DNA from: an uncultured Clostridia bacterium
GTDB lineage: Bacteria; Bacillota; Clostridia; Christensenellales; Borkfalkiaceae
DNA: 10,053 nt
NCBI GenBank assembly: GCA_934272745.1
Contig: CAKQSI010000056.1
Location: 1 to 10,053 of the forward strand
Direction of reading: 5' to 3'
Program-made: the position numbers and the translations under genes
Notes under the pieces: generated by a model
The model's database searches: none
The model's input: the letters and a program-made list of their open reading frames with translations, nothing else
Told to the model about the DNA's origin: nothing
Shown here: piece by piece, positions 6,066-10,053 of the stretch
How the letters are laid out: each line of letters starts with the position of its first letter
How positions within the stretch are numbered: the first letter of the stretch is position 1

Positions 6066-6124
6066 AAAAAATAACCGAAAAAAGCAAAAAATTTCGCCGA
6101 AAGCGTGAAAAAACGCACGAAAAA
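6066..6124 (+). promoter_or_regulatory. A-tract array upstream of the ribosomal operon promoter (UP-element-like)
   Basis: Runs of five or six A begin at 6066, 6078, 6086, 6108 and 6120, with AAA at 6100. First to last is 54 bp, about five helical turns. The array ends immediately before the -35 box at 6127. Such tracts bend DNA and can contact the RNA polymerase alpha subunit, as in promoters of ribosomal genes. Confidence 0.5.
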
Positions 6125-6126
6125 GG

Positions 6127-6155
6127 TTGACAAGCGGGGCGCGGTATGCTAAAAT
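6127..6155 (+). promoter_or_regulatory. Strong extended -10 promoter of rpmG-secE-nusG-rplK-rplA
   Basis: TTGACA (6127-6132), a 17-bp spacer and TAAAAT (6150-6155) are preceded by TGC (6147-6149), an extended -10. Transcription should start near 6162. It is divergent from the galactosidase promoter, whose -35 lies 69 bp away. Confidence 0.9.
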
Positions 6156-6160
6156 AAAGC

Positions 6161-6191
6161 AACACTCCGGGTTTATGGGGTGTTAATTTTT
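6161..6191 (+). promoter_or_regulatory. Hairpin at the 5' end of the rpmG transcript, terminator-like
   Basis: AACACTCC (6161-6168) can pair with GGGGTGTT (6177-6184), eight pairs including one G-U. AATTTTTG follows, so it resembles a weak intrinsic terminator. It falls at the first bases of the predicted transcript. It may stabilise the 5' end or act as an attenuator. Confidence 0.4.
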
Positions 6192-6208
6192 GTGGGAAGG
6201 TGTTCCTG

Positions 6209-6358
6209 ATGAGAACGAGAATCACGCTTGCTTGCACCGAGTGCAAACAGAGAAATTACGACACGATGAAAAACAAAAAGAACGATCCGGACAGACTGGA
6301 AATGAAAAAGTACTGCCGGTTCTGCAAAAAGACGACGGTTCATAAAGAAGCGAAGTAA
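6209..6358 (+). CDS. rpmG: Large ribosomal subunit protein bL33
   Basis: A 49-residue protein of the large ribosomal subunit, located near the E site. The sequence begins MRTRITLACTECKQRNY and ends YCRFCKKTTVHKEAK. It has two CxxC pairs (CTEC at residues 9-12 and CRFC near 36-39), the zinc-binding form of L33. Length is normal for the family. The start is ATG at 6209, with GGGAAGG (6194-6200) about 8 nt upstream. It is the first gene of the operon and is followed 35 bp later by secE, an order common in Bacillota. No tRNA gene lies between rpmG and secE, although some relatives have one there. Confidence 0.95.
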   Translation: MRTRITLACTECKQRNYDTMKNKKNDPDRLEMKKYCRFCKKTTVHKEAK

Positions 6359-6393
6359 TCGCCTTTTTCAGTGCGCCGCATAAGGGGTTTATT

Positions 6394-6732
6394 ATGAAAA
6401 AAGACAAACAGCAGACCGCCGAACAAGTGACTGCGGAAGAAAAAACGACTGCCGTTGCGAAAACGGAGCCGAAAAAGAAAGCCGCAGCAAGCGACAGACC
6501 CAACTGGTTTATCCGTATGATGAGAGCCATCGGCGGATTCTTCAAAAAGATCGGCAGAAAGTTCAAGGAAGTGTTTAAGGAACTCAAAAAGGTTACCTGG
6601 CCTTCTTTCGGCAAGGTCGTGAAAGAAACGGGCGTCGTACTTGCAGTATGCCTGTTCTTCCTCGTTATTCTGACGGCGTTCGATCTCGGACTCGGAGAAT
6701 TGGTCAAACTGGTCACTTCTATCGGTAAATAA
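6394..6732 (+). CDS. secE: Preprotein translocase subunit SecE
   Basis: A 112-residue membrane protein that clamps the two halves of SecY in the protein-secretion channel. The family signature FKELKKVTWPSFGKVVKET is at residues 61-79. It is followed by a single transmembrane segment at about 80-98 (VVLAVCLFFLVILTAF). The N-terminal 35 residues are a low-complexity extension rich in Lys, Glu, Thr and Ala, longer than in the shortest Bacillota SecE proteins. An amphipathic helix (about 38-62) precedes the signature. The start is ATG at 6394 with AAGGGG (6382-6387) 6 nt upstream. It lies 14 bp before nusG, so the two are tightly coupled. Confidence 0.95.
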   Translation: MKKDKQQTAEQVTAEEKTTAVAKTEPKKKAAASDRPNWFIRMMRAIGGFFKKIGRKFKEVFKELKKVTWPSFGKVVKETGVVLAVCLFFLVILTAFDLGLGELVKLVTSIGK

Positions 6733-6746
6733 GGAGAGGTACGCAC

Positions 6747-7289
6747 ATGCAGAACGCAGACCTCGCGAGATGGTACGTGCTCCACACCTATTCGGGCTAT
6801 GAGGCAATGGTCAAAGACAGCCTGGAAAAACTGGTGGAGAACAACAACCTGCAGGATCGGATTTTCGACGTCTGTATCCCTATGGAAAAGACCATCGAAG
6901 AAAGAAACGGCAAGAAAAAGGTCGTACAACGCAAACTTTTCCCTTGCTACGTCTTTATTAAACTGATTTATTCCAACAACGTCTGGTTTCTCGTCACCAA
7001 CACGCGCGGCGTTACGGGTTTCGTCGGTCCCATGGGCAAGCCCCTTCCTCTGACCGAAGACGAAGTCAGAAGAATGCAACTCGAACGCGTCGCGGTCGAT
7101 TCCGACATTGCGGTGGGGGACGATATCCGTATCGTTTCCGGACCTTTGGACACGTTTATCGGCAAGGTGGTCGAACTCAACGAAACCACGCAGAAAGCCA
7201 AAGTCAACGTGGAAATGTTCGGCAGAGCGACCGACGTCGAACTGGATCTCGTTCAGTTGGAAAAACTCAATCTGACAAATCAGGGGTAA
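6747..7289 (+). CDS. nusG: Transcription termination/antitermination factor NusG
   Basis: A 180-residue factor that binds the clamp of RNA polymerase and links elongation to translation, pausing and termination. The NGN domain spans about residues 8-112, with WYVLHTYSGYE (9-19), RKLFPCYVFIKL (62-73) and NTRGVTGFVGPMGKPLPLT (85-103). The KOW domain is at about 123-178, with VGDDIRIVSGPLDTFIGKV (123-141). Length is normal. The start is ATG at 6747, preceded by GGAGAGG (6734-6740). The gene is 14 bp from secE. It is followed by a 79-nt gap that holds an L1-binding-like RNA fold before rplK. Confidence 0.96.
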   Translation: MQNADLARWYVLHTYSGYEAMVKDSLEKLVENNNLQDRIFDVCIPMEKTIEERNGKKKVVQRKLFPCYVFIKLIYSNNVWFLVTNTRGVTGFVGPMGKPLPLTEDEVRRMQLERVAVDSDIAVGDDIRIVSGPLDTFIGKVVELNETTQKAKVNVEMFGRATDVELDLVQLEKLNLTNQG

Positions 7290-7303
7290 CGCCCTTTGAT
7301 TGT

Positions 7304-7346
7304 GTGGGAGAAGCGCAAATTTTTCAATACGCTTTGTTACAACCAC
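7304..7346 (+). promoter_or_regulatory. Candidate L1-binding RNA leader upstream of rplK
   Basis: The spacer can fold as helix GTGG/CCAC (7304-7307 with 7343-7346), an asymmetric internal loop with GAG (7308-7310) facing TGTTACAA (7335-7342), and helix AAGCG/CGCTT (7311-7315 with 7330-7334) closed by a 14-nt loop. Two helices around a GGGAG-containing asymmetric loop is the known form of the L1 site in 23S rRNA and in the rplK leader of Escherichia coli. The rplK Shine-Dalgarno GGAGGA (7355-7360) follows 8 nt later. Confidence 0.6.
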
Positions 7347-7368
7347 TTATTTTTGGAGGAAAAACTTT

Positions 7369-7794
7369 ATGGCTAAAAAAGTTACCGCAGTCGTAAAACT
7401 GCAACTTGCAGCCGGCAAAGCCACTCCGGGACCGCCCGTAGGTTCGACCTTAGGTCCGCACGGAATCAACATTCCCGGCTTTACCAAACAGTTTAACGAA
7501 CAAACGGCTGCTCAGGCAGGACTGATCATTCCGGTCGTCATCACCATTTATCAGGACCGTTCGTTCGACTTTATTCTGAAGACCCCGCCGGCTCCGGTAC
7601 TCATCAAAAAGGCTTGCAAGATCGAAAGCGGCAGCGCGAAACCCAACAAGGACAAAGTTGCCAAGATCACCAAAGCGCAGGTGGAAGAGATCGCGAAGAT
7701 GAAGATGGCGGATCTCAACGCAGCCTCGCTGGAAGCGGCAATGAGCATGATCGCGGGTACCGCTCGCAGCATGGGCGTAGTCGTCGTAGACTAA
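7369..7794 (+). CDS. rplK: Large ribosomal subunit protein uL11
   Basis: A 141-residue protein of the GTPase-associated centre of the large subunit, binding 23S rRNA next to the L10-L12 stalk. The sequence starts MAKKVTAVVKLQLAAGKATPGPPVG. The N-terminal domain covers about 1-70, with the Pro-rich GPPVG at 21-25 and GINIPGF at 32-38. The RNA-binding C-terminal domain covers about 75-141, with MIAGTARSMGVVV near the end. The frame is open further upstream, but ATG at 7369 is chosen because GGAGGA (7355-7360) lies 8 nt before it and the protein then has normal length. The usual ALGQ-G-VNIM stretch here reads TLGPHGINIP, a divergent but recognisable variant. rplA follows after 60 bp. Confidence 0.95.
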   Translation: MAKKVTAVVKLQLAAGKATPGPPVGSTLGPHGINIPGFTKQFNEQTAAQAGLIIPVVITIYQDRSFDFILKTPPAPVLIKKACKIESGSAKPNKDKVAKITKAQVEEIAKMKMADLNAASLEAAMSMIAGTARSMGVVVVD

Positions 7795-7804
7795 CCCCGG
7801 CGTC

Positions 7805-7838
7805 ATGGGAGAACAGGAAGACTGTTCGTTAAAACCAT
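7805..7838 (+). promoter_or_regulatory. Candidate L1-binding RNA leader upstream of rplA
   Basis: The spacer folds as helix ATGG/CCAT (7805-7808 with 7835-7838), an asymmetric loop with GAG (7809-7811) facing CGTTAAAA (7827-7834), and helix AACAG/CTGTT (7812-7816 with 7822-7826) closed by GAAGA. The form matches L1 sites. The outer helix ends directly at the rplA Shine-Dalgarno AGGAGG (7839-7844), so L1 bound here would compete with the ribosome. Confidence 0.7.
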
Positions 7839-7854
7839 AGGAGGATTGATTCAA

Positions 7855-8547
7855 GTGAAATACGGAAAAAAATATGCCGAAAGCATCAAAGCGTACGACC
7901 GTTCGCAGGCGTACGACAACGCGGAGGCGATGAAAATCGTCGTCGATACCGCGAAAGCGAAATTCGACGAAACTATCGAACTGCACGTTCGTCTGGGCGT
8001 AGACCCCAAGCAGGCGGATCAGCAGGTTCGCGGCGTTATCGTTCTTCCCAACGGTACCGGTAAAACCGTCAAGGTTCTGGTTATCGCCAAGGGGGAAAAG
8101 GCAGACGCTGCACAGGCTGCCGGCGCGGACTACGTCGGTGCGGAAGAAATGATCCAGAAGATTCAGACCGAAAACTGGTTTGATTTCGACGTTATGATCA
8201 CGACCCCGGATATGATGGGCGTCGTCGGTCGTATCGGTCGTCTGCTCGGTCCTAAAGGCTTGATGCCGAACCCGAAGTCGGGCACGGTCACCATGGACGT
8301 TGCGAAAGCGATTCGCGACGTGAAAGCCGGTAAGGTCGAATACAGACTGGACAAAACCGCCATCATTCACTGCCCGATCGGTAAAAAATCGTTCGGCGCC
8401 GAAAAACTCAACGAAAACTACACCGCGCTGATGGAAGCCATCGTGAAAGCGAAACCTTCCGCTGCGAAAGGTCAGTACGTCAAGAGCATTACGGTTGCCA
8501 GCACGATGGGCCCGGGCGTAAAAATTTCGAACAGCAAGTTCAACTAA
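7855..8547 (+). CDS. rplA: Large ribosomal subunit protein uL1
   Basis: A 230-residue protein that forms the mobile L1 stalk of the large subunit and helps release deacylated tRNA. It is also a known translational repressor of its own mRNA. The sequence begins (V/M)KYGKKYAESIKAYDRSQAYD. It contains ELHVRLGVDPKQADQQVRG near 42-60, the signature LGPKGLMPNPKSGTV near 127-141, and ends near SITVASTMGPGVKISNSKFN. A start codon TTG at 7846 is only 1 nt after the AGGAGG (7839-7844), too close to be used. GTG at 7855, 10 nt downstream of the site, is therefore taken as the start and gives the usual family length. The stop codon is followed without any gap by the -35 box of the rplJ promoter. Confidence 0.95.
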   Translation: MKYGKKYAESIKAYDRSQAYDNAEAMKIVVDTAKAKFDETIELHVRLGVDPKQADQQVRGVIVLPNGTGKTVKVLVIAKGEKADAAQAAGADYVGAEEMIQKIQTENWFDFDVMITTPDMMGVVGRIGRLLGPKGLMPNPKSGTVTMDVAKAIRDVKAGKVEYRLDKTAIIHCPIGKKSFGAEKLNENYTALMEAIVKAKPSAAKGQYVKSITVASTMGPGVKISNSKFN

Positions 8548-8576
8548 TTGACAAAGCCCGTCCGGTATGTTATAAT
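8548..8576 (+). promoter_or_regulatory. Consensus promoter of rplJ-rplL
   Basis: TTGACA (8548-8553), a 17-bp spacer and TATAAT (8571-8576) match the sigma-A consensus at all twelve positions. TGT (8568-8570) makes an extended -10. The -35 box begins at the base after the rplA stop codon. Transcription should start near 8583, at the first base pairs of the L10 leader. Confidence 0.92.
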
Positions 8577-8580
8577 ACCG

Positions 8581-8706
8581 TTCGGAAAAGAGCCGAAGAA
8601 GCAGGTTTTTAATTTCCGGGTTTCCGGATTCCTGCGGAGGTGACTGCTAAGGAAAGGTCAAACTACCCTTATGCCGTTATCTCGCGGCATAAGGGTTTTC
8701 TATTTT
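8581..8706 (+). ncRNA. L10-type ribosomal protein leader with transcription attenuator
   Basis: The leader folds into TTCGG/CCGAA (8581-8585 with 8593-8597), then GCAGG/CCTGC (8601-8605 with 8631-8635) enclosing TCCGG/CCGGA (8615-8619 with 8624-8628). CGGAGGTG follows, resembling the conserved 3' side of L10 leaders in Bacillota. The leader ends in a terminator: CCCTTATGCCG (8666-8676) pairs perfectly with 8685-8695 and is followed by TTTTCTATTTT (8696-8706). TAAGG (8648-8652) could pair with CCTTA (8667-8671) as an anti-terminator. In Bacillus subtilis the L10-L12 complex binds such a leader and promotes termination, so rplJL is probably autoregulated. Confidence 0.8.
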
Positions 8707-8728
8707 ATAACGGAGGTAAACACGCACA

Positions 8729-9229
8729 ATGTCAGCGAATTTTGAAGCGAAAAAGCAGGTCGTCGAAGACATTAAGGCGAGAATTCAGGACAGTAAGTCC
8801 CTCGTTCTCGTTGACTATAAGGGCATGACCGTAGCGGAAGACACCGCGCTTCGCAACAAGTTCCGTGAAAACGGCGTTTTCTACAAAGTGTACAAAAACA
8901 CTCTGTTAAAGCGCGCGTTCAACGAACTGGGCATCGATTCGTTTGATAACGATCTGAACGAGAACACGTCCGTCGCTTTTGCGAAAGACGAAACGGTTGC
9001 GGCAAAGATCGTTGTCGATACCGTCAAAGACCTGAACGATAAAATTTCGGTCAAGAGCGGTATGGTAGACGGATCGTATCTGGACGTCAAAGGCGTAAAA
9101 GCGCTTGCAAGCATTCCTTCCAAGGAAGCGCTGTATGCGATGATCGCCGGCACCCTGCAGGGCTTTATCAGCGGCTTCGCCCGCGCGGTCAAAGCGGTTG
9201 CAGACAAAAAAGCGGAAGCGGCGGAATAA
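8729..9229 (+). CDS. rplJ: Large ribosomal subunit protein uL10
   Basis: A 166-residue protein that forms the base of the ribosomal stalk and carries the L7/L12 dimers. The RNA-binding N-terminal domain (about 1-110) shows KSLVLVDYKGMTVAEDTALRNKFRE (23-47) and the conserved YKVYKNTLLKRA (52-63). The C-terminal helix (about 130-166, LYAMIAGTLQGFISGFARAVKAVADKK) is the L12-dimer docking helix. The start is ATG at 8729, with GGAGGT (8712-8717) 11 nt upstream, just after the attenuator. Length is normal. It is followed by a 78-nt spacer before rplL. Confidence 0.96.
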   Translation: MSANFEAKKQVVEDIKARIQDSKSLVLVDYKGMTVAEDTALRNKFRENGVFYKVYKNTLLKRAFNELGIDSFDNDLNENTSVAFAKDETVAAKIVVDTVKDLNDKISVKSGMVDGSYLDVKGVKALASIPSKEALYAMIAGTLQGFISGFARAVKAVADKKAEAAE

Positions 9230-9244
9230 GCCCTTCCAAAAATC

Positions 9245-9282
9245 TGCGGCATAGCCGCAAAAAAATCGCCTGAAATGCAGGC
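9245..9282 (+). promoter_or_regulatory. Two small hairpins in the rplJ-rplL spacer
   Basis: TGCGGC-ata-GCCGCA (9245-9259) and GCCTG-aaatg-CAGGC (9268-9282) stand in series before the rplL ribosome binding site GGAGGA (9295-9300). Neither has a U-tract, so they are not terminators. They may affect mRNA processing or translational coupling, as rplL is needed in several copies per L10. Confidence 0.35.
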
Positions 9283-9307
9283 AAAATTCAATCCGGAGGA
9301 TAAAAAA

Positions 9308-9676
9308 ATGGCAGATATCGCAAAGATGATCGAAGAAATCAAAGGTATGACCGTTCTCGAACTGAACGATCTGGTGAAAGCAATCGAAGAAGAATTCGGC
9401 GTAAGCGCTGCTGCTCCCGTAGCCGTTGCCGGCGTTGCCGCTGCTGCTGCTCCCGCAGAAGAAGAAAAGACCGAATTCAACGTCGTTCTGAAAGAAGTCG
9501 GCGGCAACAAGATCGCCGTCATCAAAGCCGTCCGCGAAGCGACCGGTCTTGGACTGGTCGAAGCGAAGGGTATGGTCGAAAAACTCGGCACCATCAAAGA
9601 AAACCTGCCCAAGGCAGACGCGGAAAAGTTGGTCGAAGCCCTCAAGGCTGCCGGCGCTACCGCTGTTATGGAATAA
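9308..9676 (+). CDS. rplL: Large ribosomal subunit protein bL12 (L7/L12)
   Basis: A 122-residue acidic stalk protein that recruits and activates the translational GTPases. The N-terminal dimerisation domain is at about 1-32 (MADIAKMIEEIKGMTVLELNDLVKAIEEEFGV). An Ala-rich flexible hinge is at about 33-53. The C-terminal factor-binding domain is at about 54-122, with KTEFNVVLKEVGGNKIAVIK and GLGLVEAKGMVE. The start is ATG at 9308, 7 nt after GGAGGA (9295-9300). An upstream in-frame start at 9275 has no ribosome binding site. The extreme C-terminus, TAVME, differs from the common VELK ending. A strong terminator follows 37 bp after the stop, so rplL closes this transcript. Confidence 0.96.
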   Translation: MADIAKMIEEIKGMTVLELNDLVKAIEEEFGVSAAAPVAVAGVAAAAAPAEEEKTEFNVVLKEVGGNKIAVIKAVREATGLGLVEAKGMVEKLGTIKENLPKADAEKLVEALKAAGATAVME

Positions 9677-9688
9677 GAAAACCCTTAA

Positions 9689-9711
9689 AACTTTCTGCTT
9701 AAGCGAAAGTT
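9689..9711 (+). repeat. Palindrome before the rplL terminator
   Basis: AACTTTC-t-GCTT (9689-9700) is directly followed by AAGC-GAAAGTT (9701-9711), a palindrome with a single bulged T and no spacer. It abuts the terminator stem at 9713. It may be a 3' processing hairpin. Confidence 0.35.
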
Positions 9712-9712
9712 G

Positions 9713-9750
9713 CGCGCCCTTTCCCATTCGGGAAAGGGCGCGTTTTTTTT
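9713..9750 (+). terminator. Strong intrinsic terminator after rplL
   Basis: A perfect 13-bp stem pairs CGCGCCCTTTCCC (9713-9725) with 9730-9742 around the loop ATTC, and is followed by eight T (9743-9750). It should efficiently end transcription of rplJ-rplL. Confidence 0.93.
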
Positions 9751-10053
9751 GTCAAATCGTTTACCGTTTTTCGCTTTGCAGCAAAAACCGATCCAGAGCG
9801 AGCAGAAATTTCGTAAATTCGCTGAGCGCAACGGTCAGGCTTGCGTCGTTTGCATACGTAGCGTATAGTTCTTCGCCGTTTAGTCGAACATTTTCGCACG
9901 CGGCAGGCTGCGCGCTGCGGAAATGCGTAGGGATTCCATCCGTCATCACTATCTACCGAAAAGGCGTCTTTTTCGTCCTTATGCGCGCGGCGCTCGGGCG
10001 CCGTACGGGAGGTAACGGCAACCCTCACGCCCGTGGCAAATCATCAAAAAATA
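9751..10053. other. Region after rplL without a plus-strand gene
   Basis: No start of rpoB and no recognisable promoter is seen on the plus strand up to the window edge. A GGCGC-tcgg-GCGCC hairpin (9989-10002) overlaps the palindrome CCGTACGG (10001-10008). Besides the doubtful minus-strand frame at 9761-9946, I see nothing that can be supported. Confidence 0.6.
9761..9946 (-). pseudogene. Doubtful minus-strand frame, possible frameshifted remnant or repeat
   Basis: I do not recognise this sequence. A 61-codon frame from ATG at 9946 reads MTDGIPTHFRSAQPA and ends FTKFLLALDRFLLQSEKR. No ribosome binding site precedes the ATG, and a stop codon lies just upstream in frame (TAG at 9955-9953). 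A second minus-strand frame overlaps it. That frame opens after a TGA near 10043 and reads VRVAVTSRTAPERRAHKDEKDAFSVDSDDGW through about 9935. Joining the two frames near 9945 would give one longer protein, so a frameshifted remnant is possible. Equally, this may be an untranslated dispersed repeat. It lies where rpoB would usually follow on the plus strand. Confidence 0.25.

Noticed and set aside
6359..6393. tRNA gene between rpmG and secE
   Set aside because: Some Bacillota carry one there, but the 35-bp gap is too short.
6222..7346. A 374-codon minus-strand frame
   Set aside because: It lies antisense to rpmG, secE and nusG, all of which are confidently identified.
7450..8370. A 306-codon minus-strand frame
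   Set aside because: It lies antisense to rplK and rplA and is Phe/Arg/Asp-rich in the manner of a shadow frame.
8881..9727. Minus-strand frames of 254 and 273 codons
   Set aside because: They are antisense to rplJ and rplL and share no family features.
10007..10053. Start of rpoB at GTG 10033 after GGGAGG
   Set aside because: The spacing of about 20 nt is too long, and the seven codons seen do not resemble the beginning of RpoB.

Overview
The window looks like a chromosomal segment of a Bacillota (Firmicutes) bacterium, most likely an uncultured gut-type Clostridia. The evidence is strong AGGAGG-type ribosome binding sites, sigma-A promoters at or near consensus, the order rpmG-secE-nusG-rplK-rplA-rplJ-rplL, a short zinc-ribbon L33, and moderately GC-rich coding DNA. 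This placement rests on gene order and sequence style, not on a phylogeny.

Layout. Positions 1-516 hold no credible gene: a 15-C run at the edge, short direct repeats, a near-perfect 16-bp tandem duplication region, a GC-rich bidirectional terminator (241-285), and a degenerate 10-12 bp tandem repeat (341-429). A minus-strand gene of unknown function (517-1098) follows, then a roughly 465-bp GC-rich non-coding stretch. Next comes a plus-strand pair: an AT-rich gene for a putative secreted papain-fold cysteine peptidase with a C-terminal double-CxxC module (1627-2727), and, 22 bp later, a lipoprotein with a BspA-like N-terminal half (2750-3631). A hairpin with T-tract on the minus side (3667-3707) separates this pair from a convergent GH36 alpha-galactosidase gene (minus, 3903-5969). 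That gene has a near-perfect promoter and a CcpA/LacI-type operator just downstream of its predicted transcription start.

Divergent from the galactosidase is the translation/transcription/secretion operon rpmG-secE-nusG-rplK-rplA (6209-8547), driven by an extended -10 promoter behind phased A-tracts. rplJ-rplL (8729-9676) has its own consensus promoter, starting at the base after the rplA stop codon. It also has an L10-type attenuator leader, and ends at a strong terminator (9713-9750). rpoB, the usual next gene, is not present in the remaining 300 bp, which hold only a weak, possibly frameshifted minus-strand reading frame or repeat element.

How the parts work together. The ribosomal part shows three candidate autoregulatory RNA devices: an L1-binding-like fold before rplK, a second before rplA abutting its Shine-Dalgarno, and the L10 leader before rplJ. 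The accessory half looks like envelope/carbohydrate niche functions: a secreted peptidase and a surface lipoprotein in one transcript, and a cytoplasmic alpha-galactosidase under catabolite-type control. No CRISPR array, transposase, tRNA or rRNA gene was seen. No clear-cut new multi-gene system was found. The most unusual items are the duplicated L1 sites, the AT-rich peptidase with an apparent Asn-to-His change in its Trp motif, and the terminator separating rplJL from any downstream rpoB.
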